Numbered from the stretch's first letter, positions 15,591 to 27,359 are shown. The stretch is DNA of 60,087 bases from Geminicoccus harenae (GCF_019800005.1 NZ_JABGCL010000028.1:1-60087), one strand, 5' to 3'. Notes: generated from the sequence alone by a model not told the origin. Numbers and translations: made by a program.

Positions 15591-17944
15591 ACGCCTCCAT
15601 GATCGGCCTGGACCTGCCGAGGCGCGACGCCACGGACAAGCTGCGTGGCCAGACCCGCTACACGGTGGACCGGGCGCGGCCCGGCATGCTCCATGCGGCG
15701 CTGCGCCGCGCGGAAGTGCCGGCGGGGCGGATCGTCCGGGTCGACCTGGAGCCGGCACGGCGGATGCCCGGCGTGCGCGCGGTGGTGGGGAGTGCGGATG
15801 CACCCGGCCGCTCCGGCATGGTGGCGGGCGACCAGACGCTGTTCGCCACGGGCGAGGTGCGCTTCGTCGGCGAGCCGATCGCCGCAGTGGCAGCCGACAC
15901 GGCCGAGCAGGCGCGGGCTGCCGCGGCCGCGATCGTGGTGGAGCTGGAGCCACTGCCGCCGGTGCTGACCATGGCCGAGGCGCTCGCCCCCGATGCGCCG
16001 CTGGTCCACCCGGACTGGCGTGACTACCCGCAATTCGTGCCGGGCGGCCAGCGCGCCGGCAACGTCGCCTGGGAGGCGACCGTGGTGCGCGACGACGTGG
16101 CGGCGGCGTTCGCCCGGCCGGACGTCACCGTGGTGGAGAGCACGTTCCGGGTGGGCCGGCAGAACCAGGCCTCGCTGGAGCCGCGTGCCTGTGTCGTGAC
16201 CTTCGAGGACGGGCGCTTTTTGATCGAGACCTCGACCCAGGCGCCCTGGACGGTGCGGGACACGACCGCCAGCCTGCTGGGCGTGCGCCCGGCGGACGTG
16301 CGGGTCGTGGTGCCGGCCGTGGGCGGCGGGTTCGGCCTGAAGTTCGCGTTCGGGCTGGAGCCGTTCGCGGCCCTGCTGGCGCGGGCATCTGGTCGGTCGG
16401 TCCGGCTCGCGAACAGCCGGCGCGACGAGATGCTGACGGCACTTTGCCGCGAGAACGCCGAGATCCGGATCCGCTCGGCGGTCACCGCGTCGGGCGAGAT
16501 CGTCGGGCGGGAGGCGGTGGTGCTGATGGATTGCGGCGCCTATGGCGGCGAGCAGCCCTTTCTCGCCAGCATGACCGCGCACACGCTGGGCGGGAGCTAT
16601 CGGCTGGGGGCGGTGCGCCTGGTGAGCCGGGCAATCTACACCAACACCCCGCCGACCGGTGCCTTCCGCGCCTGCAACGGCACCTACAACGTCTTCGCGC
16701 TGGAGCGGCATACCGACGAGATCTGCCAGGCGGTCGGCATGGACCCGGTCGAGTTCCGCAAGCGCAACGTGATCGGCGACGGGGCGATCGGCGCCACCGG
16801 CCAAGTATTCGAGGGCGACGTGCTGGGGCCCATGCTGGACCGCATGGCGGCGCTGCGGGCGAAGTCGCGGAAGAGGCCGGCGGTGAGCGACGGGCGGCTG
16901 GTCGGCCGGGCTACCGTGGTCGGCACCTGGTTCATCCTCGTGGGCCCGTCGGCTGCCACCGTGAACCTCAACCCGGACGGCACCGCCACGGTGGTGACCT
17001 CGGGCGTGGAGATCGGCTCAGGGGCGATGGTCCAGGCCCTGCCGCAGATCGTTGCCCATTCCCTGGGGTTGCGCCCGGAGGACGTGGTCGTGCGCCAGGC
17101 CGACACCGATGCCGCGGGCTATGACGTGGGCGTGGGCGGGGGGCGAACCACCGTGTCGCTGGGCGCTGCCAGCGTCGCCGCCTGCCAGGAGGTGCGCAAG
17201 AAGCTGCTCCAGATCGCCTCCGACATGCTGGAGGCGGCCCCGGACGACCTCGTGCTGGAGGCGGGTCATGTCCAGGTGGTGGGGGCGCCGCAACTGAAGG
17301 TCTCGATCGCGGCGGTGGCCCAGCGCGCTCAAGCGGTGACCGGGCCGATCTCGGGCAGCGGAGCGTTCACCGCACCGGGTACGGCGTCGCGGCCGGGCTG
17401 CACGGCCGGCCATCTGGTCGACGCGCTCGACCTGCCGGTGTTCGCGGTGCACGAATGCGAGGTGGCGGTCGATCCGGAGACCGGTCAGGTGGAGGTCCTG
17501 GCCTACCGGGTCGTCCAGGATGTCGGCCGGGCGATCAACCCACGCGCCATCGGCGGTCAGATCCAGGGCGGGGTGGTGCAGGGCCTGGGATATGCGCTGC
17601 ACGAGGAGGTGACGATCGGCACGGATGGCCAGGTGCGCCAGCAGGGCTTCGAGACCTACCGGGTGCCGCTGGCCCAGGACGTGGTCCCGGTCGAGATCGA
17701 CCTCTACGAGGGGGCGCCTTCGATCGGCCCTCTGGGTACCAAGGGTGCCGGCGAGGTGCCGATCCTGAACGTCGCGGCCGCGGTGGCCTGCGCGGTCGCC
17801 AACGCCACCGGCCGTCCGGTCCGCGAGATCCCGCTGACGCCGCCGCGGGTGCTGGAACTGCTGGACGGGGCTGCGGACGAGCTGCCTTTGCCGCACATCA
17901 AGGCGCGGTGGGAGGACAACCTGCTGGGGACGGGTGCCGGTTAG
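15587..17944 (+). CDS. Molybdenum hydroxylase large (molybdopterin-binding) subunit
   Basis: This 785-residue catalytic subunit binds the molybdopterin-cytosine dinucleotide cofactor. It shows the family glycine loop VGGGFGLKF near residues 246-254, the pterin segment PTGAFRACNGTYN around residues 354-366, and the C-terminal GTKGAGEVPILN with the catalytic glutamate. The active-site loop lacks the AYxCSFR sequence of form I CO dehydrogenase, so CO is an unlikely substrate. An aldehyde or aromatic N-heterocycle is more likely. No cofactor-maturation gene (coxD, coxF or xdhC-like) is nearby. Confidence 0.93.
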   Translation: MNASMIGLDLPRRDATDKLRGQTRYTVDRARPGMLHAALRRAEVPAGRIVRVDLEPARRMPGVRAVVGSADAPGRSGMVAGDQTLFATGEVRFVGEPIAAVAADTAEQARAAAAAIVVELEPLPPVLTMAEALAPDAPLVHPDWRDYPQFVPGGQRAGNVAWEATVVRDDVAAAFARPDVTVVESTFRVGRQNQASLEPRACVVTFEDGRFLIETSTQAPWTVRDTTASLLGVRPADVRVVVPAVGGGFGLKFAFGLEPFAALLARASGRSVRLANSRRDEMLTALCRENAEIRIRSAVTASGEIVGREAVVLMDCGAYGGEQPFLASMTAHTLGGSYRLGAVRLVSRAIYTNTPPTGAFRACNGTYNVFALERHTDEICQAVGMDPVEFRKRNVIGDGAIGATGQVFEGDVLGPMLDRMAALRAKSRKRPAVSDGRLVGRATVVGTWFILVGPSAATVNLNPDGTATVVTSGVEIGSGAMVQALPQIVAHSLGLRPEDVVVRQADTDAAGYDVGVGGGRTTVSLGAASVAACQEVRKKLLQIASDMLEAAPDDLVLEAGHVQVVGAPQLKVSIAAVAQRAQAVTGPISGSGAFTAPGTASRPGCTAGHLVDALDLPVFAVHECEVAVDPETGQVEVLAYRVVQDVGRAINPRAIGGQIQGGVVQGLGYALHEEVTIGTDGQVRQQGFETYRVPLAQDVVPVEIDLYEGAPSIGPLGTKGAGEVPILNVAAAVACAVANATGRPVREIPLTPPRVLELLDGAADELPLPHIKARWEDNLLGTGAG

Positions 17945-17961
17945 GGGCTGTCATGGACTGT

Positions 17962-17985
17962 CAGCCTCGCTGATATGCGAGGCTG
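17962..17985 (+). terminator. Hairpin after the molybdenum-hydroxylase operon
   Basis: CAGCCTCGC (17962-17970) pairs perfectly with GCGAGGCTG (17977-17985) across a 6-base loop, 18 bases after the large-subunit stop. There is no T-run. The position suggests transcription termination or 3-prime end protection. Confidence 0.45.
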
Positions 17986-18019
17986 GGCAGAACCTGCTGA
18001 TCTGCCGCTCCTTCTTCTT

Positions 18020-18095
18020 CGTCATGGCCGGCCTTAGCCGGCCATCCAGAAACGGCCGAGAAGACTGGATGGCCGGGTCGAGCCCGGCCATGACG
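18020..18095. repeat. Inverted-repeat element of the alphaproteobacterial intergenic type
   Basis: The left arm (18020-18049, starting CGTCATGGCCGGCC) and right arm (18065-18095, ending GGCCCGGCCATGACG when read with its mate) are imperfect inverse copies about 30 bases long with a 15-base spacer. Each arm is itself palindromic (GGCCGGCCTTAGCCGGCC and GGCCGGGTCGAGCCCGGCC). Elements with the ends ATGGCCGG / CCGGCCAT and TGGATGGCCGG are common between genes in alphaproteobacteria. When translated they give the spurious peptide MAGLDPAI seen here on the reverse strand. Between the convergent genes it may also terminate transcription. Confidence 0.7.
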
Positions 18096-18174
18096 AGGGA
18101 AGAAGGCCGCAAGCTGTCAGGAGATGGGTGCTTCTGGCAGGAAGCACTGGCCACCTGCTGGTTCATCACAGCCG

Positions 18175-19101
18175 CTACAGCAGCACGAGCAGCCCGGTCA
18201 GCGTGGCGATGGCGAGCAGGTGGCTGGCGAACACCACGAGCGCGATCGGCCGCTCCAGGATCTGGTAGCGCTGGGCCAGCACGAACACGCTGGCGGCGGT
18301 CGGCAGGGCCGCGGTGATCAGGGTCGGCTCGACCAGGTCGTCGGGCAGGGGGATCAGCGTCAGGGTGAACATCATCAGGGCGGGCAGGCCCACCAGCTTG
18401 GCGATGACGATGGTGCCGGCGAGGCCCAGGTCGCGGCTGGGGCCGAAGCCGCCGGTGAGCGTGGCGCCGAGTGCGAAGAGGGCGCCGGGGCCGGATGCCG
18501 GGCCGAGCAGGGCGAGGAAGCCCAGGATCGGGGAGGGCAGCTCCAGCTCCAGGAAGGCGACCACGAAGCCGGCGATCACCGCGACGATCAGGGGATTGGT
18601 GAAGATCCCGCGCAGAATGCCGAGCATGCCCAAGCGCCGGCCGCTGGTGCCGCCGCTGGATTCGATGATCGCCACGGCCAGGGTCTGCAGGACGATATTG
18701 TCCAGCGCGGTCGCGATCACCGCCGGCATGGACTGCTCGGGCGCGTAGGCTGCCAGCAGCAGCGGCACGCCCATGTAGCCGACATTGCCCCAGCTCGATG
18801 CGAGTGCTGCCAGCGCACTCTCGGCGCGCGAGCGGCGCAGCACCAGATGGACCAAAGCGAAGACCAAGCCGTAGAGGACCAGGCCGCTGCCCTCATAGAC
18901 GAGGTAGAAGGTCGGGTCGGAGAGCCGGGCGAACGGGGTTTCCGCGACCCGCCAGAACAGCAGGGCCGGCAGGGCGAACCAGTAGACGAAGGCGTTGAGC
19001 CCGCGGACGCCGTAATCGTCCAGGATGCGCAGCCGCCGCGCCAGGAACCCGCACATCAGCACGGCGAAGAAGGGGAGTGCCACCCCGACGACCATCTCCA
19101 T
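18175..19101 (-). CDS. AEC-family (auxin efflux carrier-like) transporter
   Basis: This 308-residue protein has ten predicted membrane helices in two five-helix halves, the AEC/BASS-type fold. Family features include the N-terminal LPFFAVLMCGFLARRL, the broken-helix region SSWGNVGYMGVPLLLA (N-x-G-x-x-G pattern), and FTNPLIVAVIAGF. AEC members export or exchange organic acids such as malate or malonate; the substrate cannot be read from the sequence. It follows the Nudix gene with 3 bases between them and may be cotranscribed with argJ and mutT. Confidence 0.9.
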   Translation of the reverse strand: MEMVVGVALPFFAVLMCGFLARRLRILDDYGVRGLNAFVYWFALPALLFWRVAETPFARLSDPTFYLVYEGSGLVLYGLVFALVHLVLRRSRAESALAALASSWGNVGYMGVPLLLAAYAPEQSMPAVIATALDNIVLQTLAVAIIESSGGTSGRRLGMLGILRGIFTNPLIVAVIAGFVVAFLELELPSPILGFLALLGPASGPGALFALGATLTGGFGPSRDLGLAGTIVIAKLVGLPALMMFTLTLIPLPDDLVEPTLITAALPTAASVFVLAQRYQILERPIALVVFASHLLAIATLTGLLVLL

Positions 19102-19104
19102 GGG

Positions 19105-19524
19105 TCAGAGCAGGTCGCATAAGGGGGCGATCAGGGGCAGGTCGGCGGCAGGCATGACCAGCTCGTGCAGGCGCTGCGGCCGGACCCAGCGCAGCGCCTG
19201 GTGCTCCCGGCCCACCGGCTCGTTGTGCCAGCGGCGGCAGACATAGAGCGGCATCAGCAGGTGGAAGCTCTCATAGGCATGCGAGGCGAAGGTGAGGGGG
19301 GCCAGGCAGCTCGCATGGGTGGACACACCCAGCTCCTCCTCCAGCTCACGGATCAATGCTGCTTCCGGGCTCTCGCCCGGCTGGACCTTGCCGCCGGGGA
19401 ACTCCCACAGGCCGGCCATGGGCTTGCCTTCGGGGCGCTGGGCCACCAGCACACGCCCGTCGGGATCGACGAGCGCGCAGGCGACCACGAGGACGATCGG
19501 CTTTACATTTACAGGAGAGGGCAA
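19105..19524 (-). CDS. mutT: Nudix hydrolase, MutT-like 8-oxo-dGTP pyrophosphohydrolase
   Basis: The product contains a complete Nudix box (GX5EX7REUXEEXGU: GGKVQPGE then RELEEELGV) directly after AGLWEFPGG, the MutT arrangement. It should hydrolyse oxidised dGTP. Homology starts at about KPIVLVVACALVD. I place the start at the TTG at 19524, just after the argJ stop. An in-frame GTG at 19599 would add 25 residues and overlap argJ by 50 bases. Neither has a strong ribosome site. In many alphaproteobacteria mutT follows argJ, as here. Confidence 0.9.
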   Translation of the reverse strand: MPSPVNVKPIVLVVACALVDPDGRVLVAQRPEGKPMAGLWEFPGGKVQPGESPEAALIRELEEELGVSTHASCLAPLTFASHAYESFHLLMPLYVCRRWHNEPVGREHQALRWVRPQRLHELVMPAADLPLIAPLCDLL

Positions 19525-19549
19525 GGGATCTGCAGACGCGGCTGGACGG

Positions 19550-20770
19550 TCAGGAACGGTAGCTGCCGTTGATGTCGATGTAGCCGTGGGTGAGGTCACA
19601 GGTCCACACCCTGGCCCGGCCGGGCCCGCTGCCGACGCGGACGTCGATGCGCACGTCCCGGCCCTTCAGGTGCCGGGTCACCGGGGTCTCGTCCAGGTCG
19701 GCGACGGCACCGCCGTCCTTGGCGACCGCCATGCCGCCGAACGCGATGGTCAGGGCGTCCAGCTCGATCGGCAGGCCGACCTTGCCCACCGCCATGGCGA
19801 CCCGGCCCCAGTTGGCGTCCTCGCCGGCCACCGCGGTCTTGACCAGGGGCGAATCGGCGACCGCCATGGCCAGCCGGCGCGCCGACCGGTCGTCGGCAGC
19901 ACCTTCCACCGTGACGGTGATCAGCTTCTGCGCACCCTCGCCGTCCTTGGCGACCTGGATCGCCAGGTCGGTGCACAGCTCGACGAGCGCATCGGCGAAC
20001 GGGCCATGCTCGGCCTCGATCGGCGGGTTGCCGGCCTTGCCGGTGGCGAAGCACAGCAGCGTATCGGAGGTGGAGGTGTCGCTGTCGACGGTCACGCAGT
20101 TGAACGACCGGTCGGCGGCCGCCTGGAGCATGGCCTGGAGCGCGCCCGGGGCCACCGCCGCGTCGGTGAACAGGAAGGCCAGCATGGTCGCCATGTTGGG
20201 CGCGATCATGCCGGAACCCTTGCAAATGCCGGCGAGCGTGACGGTGCGGCCGTCGATCTCGACCCGGCGCACCGCCCCCTTGGGGAAGGTGTCGGTGGTG
20301 ACGATGGTATGCGCGGCATCCGCCATGGCGGCGGGGTCCAGCCGCCCGGCCAACTCCGGCAGATGGCGGGCGATCAGCTCCGCGTCGAGCTTCATGCCGA
20401 TGACCCCGGTGGAGGCGACGAACACCTCCTCCGGCGGGCAGCCCAGGGCAGCCGCGGCCGCCTCCGCCTCGACCCGCACCGCCCGGTCGCCCTCGGCACC
20501 GCGGAACACGTTGGCGTTGCCGGCATTGACCACCAGTGCTCGGGCGCGGCCGCCCGGCAGGACTTGGCGGCACCAGGTGACCGGGTGGCCGCACACGACG
20601 TTCTGGGTGAACACCCCGGCCACGGCGGTACCGGGGTCGAACGCCGCGAGCAGCAGGTCCTTGCGGTTCTTGTAGCGCATCCCGGTCTCGGCGCTGGCGA
20701 AGCGCACGCCGGCGATCGGAGGAAGGTCCGGCAGGCGTTCGGGTGCCAGCGGCGAGACGGGAAGGCTCAT
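19550..20770 (-). CDS. argJ: ArgJ bifunctional glutamate N-acetyltransferase / amino-acid N-acetyltransferase
   Basis: The 406-residue enzyme transfers acetyl groups from N-acetylornithine to glutamate in the arginine acetyl cycle. It is made as a precursor that cleaves itself before a threonine. The self-cleavage site KGSGMIAPNMATML is present. An early motif, AGVFTQN near residue 54, and the C-terminal ending GYIDINGSYRS are typical. Length and ends match the family exactly. It lies between the parvulin gene and mutT on the same strand, a common alphaproteobacterial order next to secA. Confidence 0.97.
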   Translation of the reverse strand: MSLPVSPLAPERLPDLPPIAGVRFASAETGMRYKNRKDLLLAAFDPGTAVAGVFTQNVVCGHPVTWCRQVLPGGRARALVVNAGNANVFRGAEGDRAVRVEAEAAAAALGCPPEEVFVASTGVIGMKLDAELIARHLPELAGRLDPAAMADAAHTIVTTDTFPKGAVRRVEIDGRTVTLAGICKGSGMIAPNMATMLAFLFTDAAVAPGALQAMLQAAADRSFNCVTVDSDTSTSDTLLCFATGKAGNPPIEAEHGPFADALVELCTDLAIQVAKDGEGAQKLITVTVEGAADDRSARRLAMAVADSPLVKTAVAGEDANWGRVAMAVGKVGLPIELDALTIAFGGMAVAKDGGAVADLDETPVTRHLKGRDVRIDVRVGSGPGRARVWTCDLTHGYIDINGSYRS

Positions 20771-20809
20771 CGACGGTTCTCGGTGTGAAGCGTTGCTCGG
20801 CCGGGAGTC

Positions 20810-21733
20810 TTACTCGGCCGGCGCCGCAGCACCACCCTCCGTGGGCGCTGCCTCGCCCGCGGGTGCGGGGGTGGAGCCGTCCGGGTTGAACTTCTCGATC
20901 GTGACACCCTCGCGCGCGTCGGCCACGGTCGCCTCGATCGCCTTGCGCGCGTTCTCCTGGAACAGCTCCTCGCGCATCTCCTCCATGCTCGGCTCGCGAG
21001 TCCGCTTCTCTTCCAGCAGGATCACGTGGTAGCCGAACTGCGACTGGACCGGCTCCTTGGAATAGCTGCCGGGCTCCATGGCGAACGCGGCGGTGGCGAA
21101 CTCCGGGACCATCTTGTCGCGGGTGAACCAGCCGAGCTCGCCGCCCTGCTGGGCGCTGCCCGGGTCCTTCGACGTGCTCTTCGCCACCTCGGCGAATGCC
21201 TCGCCCTTGTCCAGCCGGGCGATGATCTCGCTGGCCGCCTCGGGCGTCTCCACCAGGATGTGCGCGGCGCGCACCTCCTCCAGCGTAAAACCCTCCTCGC
21301 CCTTGGCCGCATCGAACGCTGCCTGGAGCTGCTCCGGAGCAGTCGCGGCGTCGACTGCGCGGCGCAGCAGCTCGTCGCGCAGGATGCCCTGCTGCGCTTC
21401 CTGAACCTTGGCCTGCACGGCCGGCTCGGCGGCGATGCCGTCGGCCTCGGCCTTCTCGGCGAGCAGGCGGGTGTCGATCACCCGGTTCAGCAGCGGGTCG
21501 AACACCATCTCGAGCGGCATACTGCGATACTGCTCGGGCAGGCTTTCCTGGAAGCGCTGGACGTCGGAACGGCGGATCTCCTCACCGTTCACCCGGGCGA
21601 CCACCGGGTCCCCGGCAGGCGTGGCCGGGGCGGCCTGGGTCTGGGCCTCGGCCGGGGCGGGCGCCGATTCCTGGGCATGGACGAGCGCACTCGTGGCCAG
21701 GAGGAAGGAAACGCCGAATACCGCTAGACGCAC
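20810..21733 (-). CDS. Periplasmic parvulin-type peptidyl-prolyl isomerase (SurA/PrsA-like)
   Basis: The 307-residue protein has a Sec signal peptide (residues 1-20, ending LVHAQ). A Pro/Ala linker is followed by a helical chaperone domain (NGEEIRRSDVQRF) and a single PpiC parvulin domain at about 135-235 (AAHILVETPEAASEII, GGELGWFTRDKMVPEF, FGYHVILLEEKR). It should assist folding of exported proteins. The C-terminal 30 residues are Ala/Pro/Glu-rich. It is divergent from secA, which fits a shared export role. Confidence 0.93.
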   Translation of the reverse strand: MRLAVFGVSFLLATSALVHAQESAPAPAEAQTQAAPATPAGDPVVARVNGEEIRRSDVQRFQESLPEQYRSMPLEMVFDPLLNRVIDTRLLAEKAEADGIAAEPAVQAKVQEAQQGILRDELLRRAVDAATAPEQLQAAFDAAKGEEGFTLEEVRAAHILVETPEAASEIIARLDKGEAFAEVAKSTSKDPGSAQQGGELGWFTRDKMVPEFATAAFAMEPGSYSKEPVQSQFGYHVILLEEKRTREPSMEEMREELFQENARKAIEATVADAREGVTIEKFNPDGSTPAPAGEAAPTEGGAAAPAE

Positions 21734-21826
21734 CGATGGTGCTCCTCTTCATGTCGTTGGCCGGAAGATGGCCTGAGCGGAATGGACTGGTGCCATCACA
21801 GGCAGGCTTGCACAAGCAGGGTCGCG

Positions 21827-21855
21827 TTGACACCTTTGGGATGACGGCGTAGCTC
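21827..21855 (+). promoter_or_regulatory. Putative sigma70 promoter for secA
   Basis: TTGACA at 21827-21832 and TAGCTC at 21850-21855 are separated by 17 bases, about 60 bases upstream of the secA ATG. The -35 is a perfect match and the -10 is weak. Confidence 0.45.
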
Positions 21856-21916
21856 ACCGACCCTGGTCGGGCGCAGGCTGCGCCTGGTCCACTCTTTGGC
21901 GGGATTTCCCAGCGGC

Positions 21917-24628
<2,712 letters not shown>

Positions 24629-24718
24629 CCGATTGATCAGCAGGGCCGCCATGCGCCGGCCCTGCTTGCCGGGTCCAATGGCGCTGGTCTAGCTGGCCGC
24701 CCAGCCAGGCGGTGCCCC

Positions 24719-25675
24719 TTGTCCCAGATCCTCATCGACCATCTCGTGCCGGTCTATGCGCTGGTCCTGCTGGGCCGCGTCCTGGCCGGCGTCCGGCTGG
24801 TGCAGGACCAGCAGGTCCAGGGCATCTCGCGCTTCGTGTTCGACGTGGCCCTGCCGATCATGCTGGCCCGGCAGATGCTCACCGTGGAGCTGCCCGCCCA
24901 GGTCGAGTGGCGGCTGGTCCTGGTCTATTTCGGCTGCGCCTTCGCGGTGTTCGGCCTGTCCGCCTGGGTCGGCCGGCACTTCTTCGCGGCGCGCGGCGCC
25001 AAGCCCGCGATCTTCGGCATCACCGCCTGCTTCGGCAACGTGCTGGTCCTGTCCGTGCCGATCACCATCGGCGTGTTCGGCGACCAGGGGGCCGTGCCGC
25101 TGTTCCTGCTGATCGCGTTCCACAGCGCCACGCTGTTCACCCTCACCACCGTGTCGGCCGAGCTCGGCATCGGTGCTGCCGGTGAGCTGCGCAAGCTGCC
25201 GAGCTCGGTCGCCCGCAGCCTGATCACCAACCCGATCCTGGTGGGCCTCGCCACCGGGCTGCTGCTGCGCCTCTCGCCCGTGCCGGTGCCGGCGGCCCTG
25301 GACCGCACCGCGGCCTTTCTCGGCCAGGCGGCGATGCCGATGGCGCTGTTCGCGCTGGGCGCCAACCTCGCCCGCTTCCGCTTGGGCGCCCTGTGGCGGG
25401 AGGCGCTGGTGCTGTGCCTGTTCAAGAACCTGCTGTTCCCGCTCCTGGTGTTCGCCATGACCACCTGGGTGGTCCCGCTCGACCCGATGGCGCGGGCGGT
25501 GGCGATCGTCACCGCGGCGATGCCGGCCGGGATCAACGCCTACCTGTTCTCGGTGCGCTACGACACGGCGGTGGGCGAGGCCGGCGCCACCATCGTGGTC
25601 TCGACGGTCGTCACCTTCCCGATCCTGGTCTGGCTGCTGCCGCTGCTCCGTGATGCGCTGCTCGCCGGCACATGA
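24719..25675 (+). CDS. AEC-family transporter (second copy)
   Basis: The 318-residue product has ten membrane helices in the AEC pattern. It includes FGITACFGNVLVLSVPITIGVFG (the conserved N-x-x-x-x-x-P crossover) and the second-half ALGANLARFRLG. The start at 24719 is a TTG; no better codon matches the N-terminus. It lies 90 bases after secA and is probably transcribed separately. It is only distantly similar to the AEC gene at 18175, so this is not a recent duplication. Confidence 0.9.
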   Translation: MSQILIDHLVPVYALVLLGRVLAGVRLVQDQQVQGISRFVFDVALPIMLARQMLTVELPAQVEWRLVLVYFGCAFAVFGLSAWVGRHFFAARGAKPAIFGITACFGNVLVLSVPITIGVFGDQGAVPLFLLIAFHSATLFTLTTVSAELGIGAAGELRKLPSSVARSLITNPILVGLATGLLLRLSPVPVPAALDRTAAFLGQAAMPMALFALGANLARFRLGALWREALVLCLFKNLLFPLLVFAMTTWVVPLDPMARAVAIVTAAMPAGINAYLFSVRYDTAVGEAGATIVVSTVVTFPILVWLLPLLRDALLAGT

Positions 25676-25720
25676 CCGATTTGCAATGCGGCGCCCTATT
25701 TGCGCTACCCGGGCTAATGG

Positions 25721-25746
25721 ATACTGTGTCTGGCAAGACGCAGTAT
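25721..25746 (+). promoter_or_regulatory. RNA hairpin, 11-base stem
   Basis: ATACTGTGTCT (25721-25731) and AGACGCAGTAT (25736-25746) form a fully paired stem in RNA, with one G-U pair and a GGCA loop. It lies 45 bases after the AEC stop and 70 bases before the small gene at 25815. It is AT-rich for this genome. With no T-run, it is either a terminator-like 3-prime hairpin or a dyad operator. Confidence 0.4.
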
Positions 25747-25814
25747 ACACTATTCCCGCGGCAGGCCGGCCAACGACATTAGTCGGGCATGGCTATTCAG
25801 GGGAGGCCGGAAGG

Positions 25815-26015
25815 GTGCTGGTACGCAGGCCTGAGGCGCAACTGGAGCCGGAGACAGCGACGCTGTCCGGAACCAGTCTTTATTCACCCTGGGATGCGCG
25901 GGTGGAGCGGATCGAGCGTCGGGTCAGCTTCTGGGCGTCGCGGCCGCCGATCCAGCGCCGCCGCGTCGGGCTGCTCGGCCGGATCGAGTACATGACCCCG
26001 GCAGGAAGCGCCTGA
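25815..26015 (+). CDS. Small hypothetical protein
   Basis: A 66-residue reading frame starts at the GTG at 25815, right after a strong ribosome site (AGGGGAGGCCGGAAGG). The sequence VLVRRPEAQLEPETATL ... GLLGRIEYMTPAGSA is basic and has no recognised domain. It lies 40 bases upstream of msrA and could be its leader cistron. Only the ribosome site and spacing support it. Confidence 0.4.
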   Translation: MLVRRPEAQLEPETATLSGTSLYSPWDARVERIERRVSFWASRPPIQRRRVGLLGRIEYMTPAGSA

Positions 26016-26055
26016 CGACCCATCCCGATCAGGCCGGGGCCGGATCGGAACAGCC

Positions 26056-26700
26056 ATGTTCGGTTTCTCGTTCCTCCGCAGGAAGTGGTCTGCCGGTACC
26101 GATTGGGTGCCCGGCCGCGCGGAGCCGCTGGAACTGCCGGGGCTCCACCATGTGAGCGGCCGCTCCCTGGCGCCGCCCTGGCCGGAAGGCTGCCGTTCCC
26201 TGCTGGTCGGCATGGGCTGCTTCTGGGGGGCAGAGCGGCTGTTCTGGCAGGTCCCGGGCGTCTGGGTGACGGCGGTCGGCTATGCCGGCGGCACCACGCC
26301 CAATCCCACCTACTGGGAAGTGTGCAGCGAAGGCACCGGCCATGCCGAAGCCGTCCAGGTTGTTTACGATCCGCACCAAGTAACGCTCGCCGAGCTGCTG
26401 CGCCGCTTCTTCGAGGGGCACGACCCGACCCAGGGCATGCGCCAGGGCAACGATGTCGGCAGCCAGTACCGTTCCTGCATCTTCCTCGATGACCCGGACG
26501 ACCGGGCGCTCGCAGGGCGGATGCTGGCGGCCTACCAGATGCGGCTGGCGGCACGCGGGCTGGGGCCGGTGACCACGACGATCGGCGGGGCTACCCGCTT
26601 CTACTATGCTGAGAACGAGCACCAGCAGTACCTGGCGAAGAAACCCTGGGGCTATTGCGGCCTGGGCGGCACCGGCGTGGCCTGCCCCGCCTCGGCCTGA
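26056..26700 (+). CDS. msrA: Peptide-methionine (S)-S-oxide reductase
   Basis: The 214-residue enzyme reduces methionine-S-sulfoxide in proteins, using thioredoxin as the electron source. The catalytic motif GCFWGAERLFW is present near residues 54-65, followed by AVGYAGGTTPNPTY, the GHAEAVQVVYDP strand and the family C-terminal ENEHQQYLAK. The N-terminal 45 residues are slightly longer than in short MsrA forms and contain no signal peptide, so it is cytoplasmic. Confidence 0.96.
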   Translation: MFGFSFLRRKWSAGTDWVPGRAEPLELPGLHHVSGRSLAPPWPEGCRSLLVGMGCFWGAERLFWQVPGVWVTAVGYAGGTTPNPTYWEVCSEGTGHAEAVQVVYDPHQVTLAELLRRFFEGHDPTQGMRQGNDVGSQYRSCIFLDDPDDRALAGRMLAAYQMRLAARGLGPVTTTIGGATRFYYAENEHQQYLAKKPWGYCGLGGTGVACPASA

Positions 26701-26707
26701 GCCGGAT

Positions 26708-27136
26708 TCACAGGATCGGGTTCGGTCCGGTGAACAGGTCGCCCAGGGCGCGCCTGGCGCGGGCACGCGCCCGCCGCCGCAGGATATTGGCCGCCCGGTC
26801 GTGGCGCAGGTGGCAGCGCTGACAGAACGCCTTCAGGTTGCCGCCGTTGGAATTGCCGGGATCGTGGTCCAGGTGGGCAGTGCCGAGCCAGATGCGCCGC
26901 TGCCGCTGCAAGGCGAGGTCGACGATGTCGGGCCAGGGCACCTGCTGGCCCTGGTCGTCCAGCCATTGTCCGCTCATCTCGTCGAACCAGCGCCCGTCGG
27001 CCAACTGGCAGATCAGCCGGCCATGCGGGCGGGCGCAGGCCTCGCAGCGGCCCCGGGCGCGCACGAAGCGGATCTGCCGGCTGATGATCGGCCAGTCGAT
27101 CGGATAGAAGTAGCGGCGCTCGGGGCGGATCGGCAC
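26708..27136 (-). CDS. HNH-nuclease-like protein
   Basis: The 142-residue protein begins at a GTG (PIRPERRYFYPIDW...), which matches the start of HNH-type homologs as I recall them. Two zinc-binding cysteine pairs (CEACARPHG and CQRCHLRHD) flank the HNH core TAHLDHDPGNSNGGNL, where the DHD replaces the usual HH pair. Such small proteins are widespread in alphaproteobacteria and have no established role. The longer frame to 27271 adds only low-complexity sequence. It converges on msrA with 7 bases between stop codons. Confidence 0.8.
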   Translation of the reverse strand: MPIRPERRYFYPIDWPIISRQIRFVRARGRCEACARPHGRLICQLADGRWFDEMSGQWLDDQGQQVPWPDIVDLALQRQRRIWLGTAHLDHDPGNSNGGNLKAFCQRCHLRHDRAANILRRRARARARRALGDLFTGPNPIL

Positions 27137-27359
27137 TGGACACTCGTTTGCGCTGTCCTTTTGGGACTTAGCGCCTTCCGCTGGCGCGGGAAACTGCCTG
27201 CTGCCCCCACGGTGCGAGGGCAGGGCCGGCCGCTCCGCGGGACCGGGACGGCCGCACTGGGAGAAGAACAAGTAGTTGCGCCGGCTCGTGTAAAAATCTT
27301 GTGCGCAATCGATAGTGTGAAATCAGCCGGATACTGGCCGATCACAGCAAACTATCTGC

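Noticed and set aside
17951..18169. 72-residue reverse-strand protein containing MAGLDPAI
   Set aside because: It is produced by translating the dispersed inverted repeat at 18020-18095. This peptide is a known annotation artefact in alphaproteobacteria.
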